A stretch of DNA of 26,810 nucleotides from JAULUH01 sp032111745 (GCA_032111745.1 JAULUH010000062.1:1-26810), one strand, 5' to 3'; numbered from the stretch's first letter, positions 6,351 to 14,251 are shown. The notes: generated by a model from the letters alone, not told the origin. Program-made: numbers and translations.

Positions 6351-8054
6351 CTACTTCTTGGCCTTGTCCAGTTCCTCCTGGACCAGTTCACGGCGCAGTA
6401 CCTTGCCTACCGTGCTCTTGGGCAGTGTCGACCTGAATTCGACATAGCGTGGGACCTTGTAGCCGGTCAAGGAGGTGCGGCAGAAGTTCTGGATATCCTC
6501 GGCCGTGGCGGTCTGGCCGGGCTGCAGCACGATCCAGGCCTTGACGGCCTCGACGGTGTGCGGGTCAGGAATGCCGGCTACGGCAACCTCCATGACGACC
6601 GGATTGGTAGCCAGGATTTCCTCTACCTCGCGCGGCCACACCTGGAAGCCGCTGACCTTGATGACGTCCTTCTTGCGGTCGACGATGAAGACGTAGCCGT
6701 CCTCGTCCATGTACCCGAGGTCGCCGGTGAACAACTCGCCGTCGCGCAGCATCTCTGCCGTGGCATCGGGGCGCTGCCAGAAGCCGCGCATGAGCTGGGG
6801 CGCGCTGAGCACCAGCTCGCCGACGTGATCCGGCCCGTAGGGCAGGGTCACGCTGCCGTCGGCGGCATCGGCGATGCGCACGCTGACGTCAGGGGCCGGC
6901 ATGCCGATGGAGCCCACCTTGTATTTGCCTTCCACGGGGGTACAGCAGATCGCCATCATGGACTCGGTGAGCGCGTAGCCCTCGACAATGCGGCTGCTGG
7001 TGAGCTCTTCGAAGCGGTCCTTGGTCTCCTTGAGCAGGGCGGCGGCACCGGAGATGCACAGCTTGATGGAGGTCAGGTTGACCTTGCCCTCCTTGACCAG
7101 CTCGTGGTTGAGCATGGCGTTGAACATGGTCGGCACCGAGGGGAAGAAGGTGGCCTTGGTCTCCTCGATGGTCTTCATCACGTCCGGGATGTCACGGGCG
7201 TTAGGCACCAGCGCCATGGAGCCGCGCGAGACGAAGGCGGCGGGCTGTACCCCGGCATTGGCGAAGACGTGGAACAACGGCAGGGCGGTCAGGAAGACGT
7301 CCTCGTACTCGTGCAGGGTATTCTGGAACCAGGCGAAGATCTGCATGCCCGACATCACCAGGCCCTGGTGCGAGCCCACGGCGGCCTTGGACAGACCGGT
7401 CGTGCCGCCGGTGAACAGGATGATGGCGTCGTCCTGGGGGTCCACCTTGACCTTCGGAACGCCGGCACTGGCATGCTTGCCCAGAAGGTCCTTGAGCGCC
7501 AGGTCGCCGTCCCGCAGGGCGGCACGGTGACCGTCTTTCTCCTCCTTGACCAGGGTGAAGAGCAGGCGCTTCACCGAGGGCAGGTAGTCCTTGATATTGG
7601 TGGCAATGACACGGCGCACCTTGGTATTGGCCTGGATTTGCTTGACCTTGTCGTAGAACATGGTCATGACGATGGCAGTCTCGGCCCCGCATTCGTTCAG
7701 CGCGTGTTGCAGCTCAAAAGGGGTGTAGATGGGGTTGACACAGGCGGCGATGGCGCCGGCTTTCCAGATGCCGAACTCGGCAATGACGAACTGAGGGGTG
7801 TTCGCCATGACGATCGCCACCCGGTCGCCCTTCTTGATCCCCATGGCGATGAGGGCATTGGCCAGCGCATCGCTGATGCGATCCAGATCGCGGTAGGATA
7901 GGGTCTTGCCCTTGAACATCAGGGCGGGTTGGTCCGGACGCTTCTGTACCGTGTCGCGCACGACGTCGATCAGCGTCTTGGCCGGATAGGGCTCCAGGGT
8001 GGTGGGCACACCCTTGTCGTAGTTCTGTAGCCAGGGCTTGTTTTCCATGCGCAT
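6351..8054 (-). CDS. fadD: Long-chain fatty-acid--CoA ligase (AMP-dependent synthetase)
   Basis: The 567-residue enzyme belongs to the ANL superfamily. It activates a carboxylic acid with ATP to an acyl-adenylate and then to acyl-CoA. Motifs are in order: the P-loop FTGGTTGLSKAA at 214-225, the GYALTES aromatic/TE motif near 359-365, TGDLGYMDEDGY with Asp445, the hinge DRKKDVIKVSGFQVWPREVEE with Arg460, and the C-terminal catalytic Lys551 in PKSTVGKVLRREL. Length and motifs fit FadD-type ligases, though exact acyl length is not proven. AAGGA precedes the ATG at 8054 with good spacing. The transcript has a leader of about 130 nt. The gene is divergent from the SufR-like regulator and heads a leftward group with a transporter, a VOC protein and a thioesterase. 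Confidence 0.9.
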   Translation of the reverse strand: MRMENKPWLQNYDKGVPTTLEPYPAKTLIDVVRDTVQKRPDQPALMFKGKTLSYRDLDRISDALANALIAMGIKKGDRVAIVMANTPQFVIAEFGIWKAGAIAACVNPIYTPFELQHALNECGAETAIVMTMFYDKVKQIQANTKVRRVIATNIKDYLPSVKRLLFTLVKEEKDGHRAALRDGDLALKDLLGKHASAGVPKVKVDPQDDAIILFTGGTTGLSKAAVGSHQGLVMSGMQIFAWFQNTLHEYEDVFLTALPLFHVFANAGVQPAAFVSRGSMALVPNARDIPDVMKTIEETKATFFPSVPTMFNAMLNHELVKEGKVNLTSIKLCISGAAALLKETKDRFEELTSSRIVEGYALTESMMAICCTPVEGKYKVGSIGMPAPDVSVRIADAADGSVTLPYGPDHVGELVLSAPQLMRGFWQRPDATAEMLRDGELFTGDLGYMDEDGYVFIVDRKKDVIKVSGFQVWPREVEEILATNPVVMEVAVAGIPDPHTVEAVKAWIVLQPGQTATAEDIQNFCRTSLTGYKVPRYVEFRSTLPKSTVGKVLRRELVQEELDKAKK

Positions 8055-8191
8055 CGCCTTCCTTGGTGTGTGATGGGGTGAGCAAGAATCCCGACGACGA
8101 CCGGATGCACCAGGCGCCGATCTGTGACAGCTTTGGCAAAACCCTCCCTCAGGTGATTATGGAGTGTCGATCAGCCGCCTGCTGTAGAGGT

Positions 8192-8220
8192 GTTATACCA
8201 GAGAACACGCCGGGCGTCAA
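8192..8220 (-). promoter_or_regulatory. Promoter of the acyl-CoA ligase gene
   Basis: On the minus strand TTGACG (8215-8220) and TATAAC (8192-8197) are 17 bp apart, with TGG just before the -10, an extended -10. An imperfect inverted repeat GTGTT...AACAC overlaps the promoter and could bind a regulator. Confidence 0.7.
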
Positions 8221-8278
8221 CTGGGCGGAATACCGGGATGGATTTTCAAAACAAAAGCGCTTATTTAGTTCGCGAAGT

Positions 8279-8306
8279 TTGCCATATGAGCCGGTTGTGG
8301 TACAAT
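8279..8306 (+). promoter_or_regulatory. Promoter of the SufR-like regulator gene
   Basis: TTGCCA (8279-8284) and TACAAT (8301-8306) are 16 bp apart, with TGG directly before the -10. The start codon at 8349 is about 35 nt after the expected transcription start. This supports choosing that ATG over the longer frame, which begins upstream of the promoter. Confidence 0.65.
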
Positions 8307-8348
8307 ACCGGCAACGTATTCAGTAGCAGACACAAAAAACCTTCTCCC

Positions 8349-8990
8349 ATGGACACCACGCGCGGCGGCCTCACGGTGCAGCTACAACCGACGCGACGCA
8401 AGATCTTGCTGGCCTTGAAGAAGGCGGGCGGGCTGACTGCGGGCGAGCTGGGCGACCTGTTGGGCATGACCAGCATGGGGGTGCGCCGCCACCTGAACAC
8501 CCTGGAACGGGACGGGCTGGTGAGCTTCGACTCCCGACAGAGCGGCCTGGGACGGCCGTCCTACGTTTACCAGCTCAGTGCCCAGGGCGAGAACCTGTTT
8601 CCGCGCAACTACCATGTGCTGGCCAACGAGCTGCTGGGCTACCTGGACGAGGCCGAGCTGGCGCGCGTCTTCGAGCGGCAGGCCCAGCGCCGGGTCAGGC
8701 TGGGCCGGGCCAGGCTGGCCGGGCTGAGCTTCCCCGCTAAGGTCGCGGAGCTGGCCCGCATCCTGGACGAGGATGGCTACCTGGCGGAGTGGGAGCAGGT
8801 GGATCCGCGCACCTTTGTGGTGCGGGAGTTCAACTGCGCCATCCACGAGGTAGCGTATCGCTACCGCCAGGCCTGCGCGCAGGAGCTGGAGTTCATGCGC
8901 GCCCTGCTGCCGGAGGCTGAGGTCGTCCGGGAGGAGTATATGATGAGCGGGGGCAGCGTCTGCAGCTACCGTATCACGGAGCGAGCTTAG
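8349..8990 (+). CDS. SufR-like winged-helix regulator with C-terminal cysteines
   Basis: The 213-residue protein has an N-terminal winged helix, residues 12-80: PTRRKILLALKKAG, then LTAGELGDLLGMTSMGVRRHL, then a wing with GLGRPSYVYQLS. The C-terminal half ends in a cysteine pattern, Cys163 (FNCAIHEVA), Cys176 (YRQACAQE) and Cys205 (SVCSYRI). This order and spacing resemble SufR, the [4Fe-4S]-binding repressor of suf operons, so an iron-sulfur or metal sensor is likely. The longer frame starting at 8190 is rejected because it begins before the promoter. No suf genes are nearby. The divergent neighbour is the acyl-CoA ligase, a likely target together with its own gene. The stop is 4 bp from the stop of the convergent flippase gene. 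Confidence 0.8.
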   Translation: MDTTRGGLTVQLQPTRRKILLALKKAGGLTAGELGDLLGMTSMGVRRHLNTLERDGLVSFDSRQSGLGRPSYVYQLSAQGENLFPRNYHVLANELLGYLDEAELARVFERQAQRRVRLGRARLAGLSFPAKVAELARILDEDGYLAEWEQVDPRTFVVREFNCAIHEVAYRYRQACAQELEFMRALLPEAEVVREEYMMSGGSVCSYRITERA

Positions 8991-8994
8991 GGGG

Positions 8995-10635
8995 TCAGGA
9001 CGCCGCGCGACGCTGCAGCCGCAGCATCGAGCGGATGGCATCCATTTCGTCGTCGTCGAAGGTGTGCAGGAGCCACAGGGCGATGACGAATACGGCCAGG
9101 CCCAGGCTACCTACCACCACAGACTGCACCAGGGCGTCTGCCGTCCCCCCCAGGCCGAGCGCTGGTCCGATCACGCTTCGCCACAGCATGGTTCCAGCCG
9201 CGAATACCGCGCCCGACAGCAGGCAGCTGAGCACGATCTTGGCCAGGGAGCGCCAGGTGCGATTCCAGTGAAAATGGGGCCACATGGCGATGGTGCCGAT
9301 CACAAAGGGCACGCCCTCTGCGGCCAGGATGGCCACGCTGACACCCAGCGCGCCGTAGCGAGGGATACCCCAGGACGCGATCAGCAGGCCGGCGGCCAGC
9401 CCCAGCACCAGGCCCAGGGACTCCAGGCGCTGGCGGTCCTGGGCGACCAGCGTGACCCCGTACAGCCAGTTGAAGAAGAACAGGAAGGTAACCAGGCCCA
9501 GGACCCGCAGTACCTCTGCCGCGCCTGCCAGGTCCACGCTGGTGCCCAGGAGCAGGAGCACGATGGGATCGGCCATGAACAGGAAGGCCAGGATCAAGAG
9601 CAGGCTGATGGCGGTGAAGAGCTTTACGCTTTTGATGAAGGCCACGTCGAACTGCTCCGGGCGGGCGGCTGCCCGGCGGCTGAACACGGGAAGCATGGCA
9701 CCGGCGAAGGCTGCGGGCAGGATTCGCATCTGCTGCACCACCCGTAGCGGGCCATACAGCAGGCCATTGGCCAGGTCGCCCTCCGCCTGTCCCAGCCAGA
9801 ACACGGTGAGCACCACGCCGCCGCGCCAGATGAAGCTGCGCAGGGCCAGGCTGATGCCTACCGGCAGGGAGTCCACGAACATCCGCCAGGTGAGCCGGGC
9901 GTCCTGCCAGCGGTCGCCGCTGGCCCGGTCCGCCGTTCCCGGCTGGGGAGTGGCCAGCCGGCCGGCGAGCCACACCGGGATGGCGGGCAGGACCGACCAG
10001 AACACGTGAGCCCGGGCAAAGCGCTGGCGGGTTACGAACCAGAGATAGAGGAGATAGATGGTATTGGCCACCAGCCGGGCGCCGAACAGGGCCACCAGAC
10101 CCGCGTCCGCTACCATCACCACGACGGTGAGCACCAGCAGGGCGATCTGGCTGATGGTGATCCCCCAGAACTGCTGCTCCATACGTTGGAAGCCCTGCAC
10201 GATGGACCCGTATACATCCCCCAATAAGTAGAGGGCCTGGGCCACGAAGAACACCATGGTGGCCAGCCACAGCTCCGGGTCTCCGCTGCGCGCGGCAATC
10301 ACGGCGACGACGACCATCATGACCAGGCTGAAGAGGATGCGCAGGGTGAGGATGGCGCTGGCGTAGCGGCCGGCACCGGGCAGGTCCCTGGAGGTCTCCC
10401 GGACCTGGATGCGGCTCATGCCCAGGTCGACAAACACCACGAAGAGCTCGATGAAGCTGACGACGTAGGCGTAGCGGCCCAGGCCGGCCTGGCCCAGGTA
10501 GCGGGCTACCAGGCCGATGACCACCAGGCTCACCAGCGACTGCACGGCGAAGGCCGCCAGCAGCAGGCCGGAATTGACCGCTACGCGGCGTTCGGTCTGG
10601 CGCGGGTCAACTGCCTGCGGTGGCGGGGTACTCAT
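8995..10635 (-). CDS. Wzx-like polysaccharide flippase (MOP/RfbX family)
   Basis: The 546-residue protein has about 12-14 membrane segments. The N-terminal pattern VARYLGQAGLGRYAYVVSFIELFVVFVDLGM is typical of polysaccharide-unit flippases of the MOP exporter superfamily, which move undecaprenyl-linked oligosaccharides to the outer face of the membrane. Paired positively charged loops and a second-half QAEGDLANGLLYGPLRVVQQMRILPAAFAG helix fit the family. The C-terminus is cytosolic and charged (DDDEMDAIRSMLRLQRR). It lies 36 bp downstream of the Wzz-like gene on the same strand and probably shares its promoter. No good Shine-Dalgarno is visible before the ATG. The partner polymerase and glycosyltransferases are in the separate cluster at 14.2-25.4 kb. 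Confidence 0.88.
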   Translation of the reverse strand: MSTPPPQAVDPRQTERRVAVNSGLLLAAFAVQSLVSLVVIGLVARYLGQAGLGRYAYVVSFIELFVVFVDLGMSRIQVRETSRDLPGAGRYASAILTLRILFSLVMMVVVAVIAARSGDPELWLATMVFFVAQALYLLGDVYGSIVQGFQRMEQQFWGITISQIALLVLTVVVMVADAGLVALFGARLVANTIYLLYLWFVTRQRFARAHVFWSVLPAIPVWLAGRLATPQPGTADRASGDRWQDARLTWRMFVDSLPVGISLALRSFIWRGGVVLTVFWLGQAEGDLANGLLYGPLRVVQQMRILPAAFAGAMLPVFSRRAAARPEQFDVAFIKSVKLFTAISLLLILAFLFMADPIVLLLLGTSVDLAGAAEVLRVLGLVTFLFFFNWLYGVTLVAQDRQRLESLGLVLGLAAGLLIASWGIPRYGALGVSVAILAAEGVPFVIGTIAMWPHFHWNRTWRSLAKIVLSCLLSGAVFAAGTMLWRSVIGPALGLGGTADALVQSVVVGSLGLAVFVIALWLLHTFDDDEMDAIRSMLRLQRRAAS

Positions 10636-10671
10636 GGGCCGGACTGCGGGGCCAGGGGAATGGAGAATCTG

Positions 10672-11895
10672 CTATTGTGCCGGGGCGGTGGTTCCGGAGA
10701 GACGCTCGTTCTTCCGGTGGCCAGGGCCCAGCTCCAGCCACAACGCCACCAGCACCCCCAGGATCAAGCCGATGGTGCCAGCGGTGACCAGCTGCGCCAG
10801 CTGCCGTGTGCGCACGGGCCCGGTAGGGGAGCTGGCCTGGCTGACCAGGGACAGCAGCCCGGGATCGACCTCCTGTTGCACGGACAGCTCGCTGACCTTA
10901 CGGGCCAGGATCAGGTAAGTATCGCGCGCCAGGTTGCGCTCGCGCTGCGTTTCATCGTACAGTTGCCAATCCGCGGCGATGGTGGCCTGAATGCGCTCGG
11001 ACGCGGCCGCCAGGCTGCTGGAAGTGGCGGCCAGGGCGGCCTCTTCCTCCTGGAGCAGCTCCATCAACCCTGCAGAATCCTCCAGGCTGGCCCGCGCGAT
11101 GGCGGGCGTCACGACCCCGCGCTGGGCAATCGCCTGGCCCTCGAGCAGCTCCCAGGGCAGTTGGGCCAGGTCAGCGCCGGCCTGGGCAGTCTCCATAGAC
11201 TGCTGCAACAAGCGTATCCCTTCCAGGTCCCTGGTGTAGCCGGCCAGGAGTTCGTTGATGGCGATAACCTCAGCCTGGTTGGGGCTCAGCTTGACAACCT
11301 CGTCGGGCGCACCAGCGGGGGCGTAGAGGCCGGTGGTGGTGCGGACGGCCGCCAGTTGCTGGTCGAGCTGGTTGAGACGCTGGCGCGCGGCCTCCATCTG
11401 GGCCTGGAATCCCCCTAATTCCTGGTCAACCCCATAGACCTTTCGCGTGTGTTGGAGGAACGCACCGGTCCAGGCGTTGGCCACGTCCGCCGCTTGCTGG
11501 GGGTCTGGGGCTGTAGCGGTCACCAGGATACTGCTGCCATCACCCGCGCGTAGACTCACCGCGGCCGACAGGGTCTCGGGCGTAACCTCCCAGGGCTGGC
11601 CGGCAGCCTGCATCGTCGATGCGGCCTGCCCGGCGACATCATTGCTGCGCCCCACGACCAGCAGCTCACGCTGGTAGTCACGATTGGTGTTGACCAGGGG
11701 CAGGATGCTGGCATCGAAGCGCCACTGGTAGCGGGGCGGTTGCACCAGCAGGGTGCTGGTGGCCTGGTACTGGCGAGGCTGGGCCAGCCCAACGGCCACG
11801 GCGATGGCCAGGGCTGACAGGACGAAGATCAGGATTACCCACCACCGTTTGCGGAGGGCGCCAATGTAAGCTTGCAGGTCGATTTCGTTGGACAT
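10672..11895 (-). CDS. Wzz-like polysaccharide chain-length/co-polymerase protein
   Basis: The 407-residue protein opens with EIDLQAYIGALRKRWWVILIFVLSALAIAV, the usual Wzz start: a short cytosolic helix and a first membrane segment at about 17-38. A PRQYQATSTLLV strand follows. The centre is rich in Gln/Glu/Ala helices likely to form coiled coils (about 180-340). A second membrane segment near 365-390 (LVTAGTIGLILGVLVALWLE) is followed by a short basic tail. Wzz proteins set glycan length with the Wzy polymerase. There is no fused or adjacent BY-kinase, and the tail has no Tyr cluster. The long extracytoplasmic coiled coil is like PCP-2 proteins. An extended -10 promoter lies about 75 bp upstream. 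Confidence 0.86.
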   Translation of the reverse strand: MSNEIDLQAYIGALRKRWWVILIFVLSALAIAVAVGLAQPRQYQATSTLLVQPPRYQWRFDASILPLVNTNRDYQRELLVVGRSNDVAGQAASTMQAAGQPWEVTPETLSAAVSLRAGDGSSILVTATAPDPQQAADVANAWTGAFLQHTRKVYGVDQELGGFQAQMEAARQRLNQLDQQLAAVRTTTGLYAPAGAPDEVVKLSPNQAEVIAINELLAGYTRDLEGIRLLQQSMETAQAGADLAQLPWELLEGQAIAQRGVVTPAIARASLEDSAGLMELLQEEEAALAATSSSLAAASERIQATIAADWQLYDETQRERNLARDTYLILARKVSELSVQQEVDPGLLSLVSQASSPTGPVRTRQLAQLVTAGTIGLILGVLVALWLELGPGHRKNERLSGTTAPAQ

Positions 11896-11970
11896 AGCAG
11901 CTCATGGTCCCCGGGGATGCCATCCAGCTAGCAGATCAGCCAGGCCCGCCCCACGGGTTGCGGGCACCCG

Positions 11971-11999
11971 ATTATAGCATACAAGCCGGGCAAGGGCAA
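11971..11999 (-). promoter_or_regulatory. Promoter of the Wzz-like/flippase genes
   Basis: On the minus strand TTGCCC (11994-11999) and TATAAT (11971-11976) are 17 bp apart, with TGC before the -10. It lies 10 bp from the opposing promoter of the dehydrogenase gene. Confidence 0.75.
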
Positions 12000-12009
12000 T
12001 GATGGGCGA

Positions 12010-12038
12010 TTGGCGCCGCTATCCGCCCATGATACAAT
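12010..12038 (+). promoter_or_regulatory. Promoter of the 2-hydroxyacid dehydrogenase gene
   Basis: TTGGCG (12010-12015) and TACAAT (12033-12038) are 17 bp apart, with TGA just before the -10. The -35 box coincides with the TTG that opens the longest frame here, so that frame start cannot be the translation start. Confidence 0.7.
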
Positions 12039-12138
12039 CGTGGCGCCGCGGGCGGCGCACGCCCGGCCAGGTCCGCTCCCGGCCCGACAGCGGCGACTGG
12101 CTCCCACAACGTTGGCCAGGCCACGGAGTTCCCCAACT

Positions 12139-13137
12139 GTGACACTCAAGGTACATCTGTTGAACTTCCTCACCGCAGCCGAGCCCATGGAGCTGGCCGG
12201 CCTGCAGGATCTGTTGCTTCCCGGTATCGAGGTAACCGCAGGCGTCGATCTGCCCGTCCCGGCGGACTTTGACATCCTGGTCGCCGGGCGGCCTACGCCA
12301 GCGCACCTGGCAGCCAGCCCCAATCTGCAGGCGCTGATCATCCCCTTTGCCGGCCTGCCGGAGTCGGCACGCGCCGCCCTACTGGAGCTCCCGCATGTCG
12401 CCGTGCACAACTTGCACCACAACAGCGCGCAGACCGCGGAGATGGCGGTGGCGCTGCTGATGGCCGCGGCGCGTTTCATCGTGCCCGTCGACCGGCGCTT
12501 CCGGCAGCACGATTGGACGCCCCGCTACGATCCACCACCAGTGGTGATCCTCGACGGGCTGACGGCGCTGGTCTTGGGCTATGGGGCCATCGGCCAGCGC
12601 GTGGCCCGGGTGTGCCAGGCCCTGGGGATGCAGGTGCTGGCCGTGCGCCGGGACCCTCAGGCCGCGGCGCCGGCGGACATCAGGGCGGAGATCCACCCGC
12701 CTGCGCACCTGCACCAGCTGCTGCCGCGCAGCCACGTGCTGATGATCACGCTGCCGTCGACCGGGGATACGGCTGGCCTGATTGGGCCTGAGGAGCTGGT
12801 GCTGTTGCCGGAGGGTGCGCTGCTGGTCAACGTGGGCCGGGGCGACATCGTGGACGAGGCTGCGCTCTACCATGCGCTGCGGGAGGGCCGCCTGGCCGCT
12901 GCGGGTTTGGACGTGTGGTATGCCTATCCGGAGGATCGGCAGGCCAGGACTCACACGCCGCCCTCACGCTTTCCCTTCCATGAGCTGGACAACGTGGTGA
13001 TGAGTCCCCACCGCGGCGGTGCGTTCGGGTCGCCCTACACGGAGCGCGCCCGCATGGTGCACCTGGCCCGCCTCCTCAATGCCGCCGCGCGCGGGGAGCC
13101 GATGCCCAATCGTGTCGACGTCAACAAAGGGTATTGA
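12139..13137 (+). CDS. D-2-hydroxyacid dehydrogenase, NAD(P)-binding
   Basis: From the GTG at 12139 the protein has 332 residues, the usual length of D-isomer-specific 2-hydroxyacid dehydrogenases, which interconvert 2-oxo acids and D-2-hydroxy acids. The Rossmann motif GYGAIG is at 147-152. The catalytic triad is present as Arg234 (NVGRGDIVDEAAL), Glu265 (YAYPED) and His291 (SPHRGG). The substrate-binding domain surrounds it (1-95 and the C-terminus). The segment between 12010 and 12139 codes low-complexity, unconserved residues and contains the promoter, so the GTG is preferred although its Shine-Dalgarno is weak. It could be a glyoxylate, hydroxypyruvate or phosphoglycerate reductase. It is divergent from the Wzz-like gene and convergent with the cytochrome c gene. 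Confidence 0.85.
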   Translation: MTLKVHLLNFLTAAEPMELAGLQDLLLPGIEVTAGVDLPVPADFDILVAGRPTPAHLAASPNLQALIIPFAGLPESARAALLELPHVAVHNLHHNSAQTAEMAVALLMAAARFIVPVDRRFRQHDWTPRYDPPPVVILDGLTALVLGYGAIGQRVARVCQALGMQVLAVRRDPQAAAPADIRAEIHPPAHLHQLLPRSHVLMITLPSTGDTAGLIGPEELVLLPEGALLVNVGRGDIVDEAALYHALREGRLAAAGLDVWYAYPEDRQARTHTPPSRFPFHELDNVVMSPHRGGAFGSPYTERARMVHLARLLNAAARGEPMPNRVDVNKGY

Positions 13138-13152
13138 GACCATTCCCAATCC

Positions 13153-13210
13153 GGCGAGGTCGAGGCTTTAGCCCCGGTCCGTGGGCGGAGTCGAGGCTTT
13201 GGCCGGGCTC
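13153..13210. repeat. Two direct TCGAGGCTTTAGCC-type repeat units
   Basis: Two imperfect direct copies lie side by side between convergent genes: GTCGAGGCTTTAGCCCCGG (13159-13177) and GTCGAGGCTTTGGCCGGGC (13190-13208). Each contains a short GGCT-TT-AGCC or GGCTTTGGCC hairpin. From memory, similar units are dispersed in Chloroflexota genomes. In this position they could also help end transcription from both sides. Confidence 0.65.
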
Positions 13211-13215
13211 AGGGA

Positions 13216-14106
13216 TCACTGCATGACTCCGGCCTGCACCAGCCGATCGTGGATCTCCGTGAAGCGGTCGGCGTCGGCCTGCGTGATGTAGCCATCGCGC
13301 ACGGCCTGGCTGGTGAGCCCGCGCTGCATAGCCATCATGCCGCGCGGGCCCATGCCCTCCATGGTCGCAGCGTCTGCCGCGTAGCGCTCGTCCAACACCT
13401 GGTGCACGCGCTCGAAGAAATCGGCCTCTTCCTGGGTCAGCGCACCCTGGGCCACGGCCTCCGCCAGCATGGCCGCCCGGTGCTCCGCTTCACCGGCCTG
13501 CGGGCCAGGACCCCGGCCCATACGGCCCTGTCCCATCATGCCACCATCCCCCAGGCTGCGCATGTAGTTGATCAAGTCCCAGCGCGCCTGCTCATCCAGC
13601 GCATCCTTCCACACCGGCATGGCCGTATCAAAGGCATGCCCCCCTTCGGTGATGCGCCAGAACAGGTACCCATCGCTCAGCATCTGGCTGGTATGAGCCA
13701 CGGGCGCCGCGGGTGGGTCGAGCTGCTGGCCGGCCATGCCCTCGCCCATGCCGGTGTCGCCGTGGCACGAGGCGCAATTGGCCGTGTACAGCGCCTCCCC
13801 GCGGACCAGGGATTCCGCATCGGCCGCGAGGGGGTTCTGCAGGCTGGCGAACTCGGCAGGGACGCCGGCATGATGACGCTCCATCATGCCACTGCGCCTG
13901 CCGAAGCCGAGTCCTCGGCCCGCCGGGGCCGCTGACGCCGCAGTTGCCGCTGCAGGCGCTGCCGCAGTAGGCCCGACGGCAGCCGGGGCAGGAGTCTCGC
14001 CGGATGACGGCTGGATGGTGACAACCGGCGCTGGCGCCACGCAGGCGGCCAGGGCCAGCAAGGCCAACAACAGGGCCAACGGTAACTTGCTGCGGAAGAT
14101 GGACAT
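13216..14106 (-). CDS. Lipoprotein cytochrome c with duplicated C-terminal helical motif
   Basis: The 296-residue protein starts with a signal peptide and lipobox LAAC (Cys22), then a Pro/Ala-rich linker. It therefore should be anchored outside the cytoplasmic membrane. Residues 95-185 form a class I cytochrome c domain with one heme site CASCH at 111-115 and a likely axial Met163 in TAMPVWKDAL. A Gly/Met-rich hinge (GGMMGQGRMGRGPGP) follows. After it come two copies of a helical motif, AVAQGALTQEEADFFERVHQVL (about 217-238) and AVRDGYITQADADRFTEIHDRL (about 268-289), resembling short DUF2680-like repeats. Its role is probably electron transfer; the partner is not visible. The start at 14106 is chosen over 14130 because AGGAG lies 8 nt before it and the shorter N-terminus is a clean signal peptide. 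Confidence 0.86.
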   Translation of the reverse strand: MSIFRSKLPLALLLALLALAACVAPAPVVTIQPSSGETPAPAAVGPTAAAPAAATAASAAPAGRGLGFGRRSGMMERHHAGVPAEFASLQNPLAADAESLVRGEALYTANCASCHGDTGMGEGMAGQQLDPPAAPVAHTSQMLSDGYLFWRITEGGHAFDTAMPVWKDALDEQARWDLINYMRSLGDGGMMGQGRMGRGPGPQAGEAEHRAAMLAEAVAQGALTQEEADFFERVHQVLDERYAADAATMEGMGPRGMMAMQRGLTSQAVRDGYITQADADRFTEIHDRLVQAGVMQ

Positions 14107-14183
14107 CGGTGACACTCCTGATGGGATCATAGCCGGGTGTTGAGCACGCGAAGGACCCAGGCCACGGCTCGAGGGACCTGAAT

Positions 14184-14202
14184 TGATTCTAGCACAGAAT
14201 CA
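14184..14202. promoter_or_regulatory. Inverted repeat over a possible cytochrome c promoter
   Basis: TGATTCT/AGAATCA form a perfect 7-bp inverted repeat with the 5-nt spacer AGCAC. On the minus strand the repeat overlaps TGC-TAGAAT (-10 at 14186-14191), an extended -10 about 80 nt upstream of the cytochrome c start. The -35 (ATCAGA) is poor. This is a candidate operator or activator site. Confidence 0.45.
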
Positions 14203-14218
14203 TGGAGATCTGATGAAG

Positions 14219-14242
14219 GGGGAGGTCGAGGATCATCTCCCC
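14219..14242 (-). terminator. Possible hairpin at the end of the polysaccharide operon
   Basis: GGGGAG and CTCCCC are inverted around 12 nt, starting about 10 bp after the stop of the last operon gene. No U-tract follows, so the terminator call is weak. Confidence 0.3.
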
Positions 14243-14251
14243 TTAGCCAAA

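Noticed and set aside
12010..12138. TTG start giving a longer dehydrogenase
   Set aside because: The TTG is the -35 box of an extended -10 promoter, and the extra residues are low-complexity Ala/Pro/Arg.
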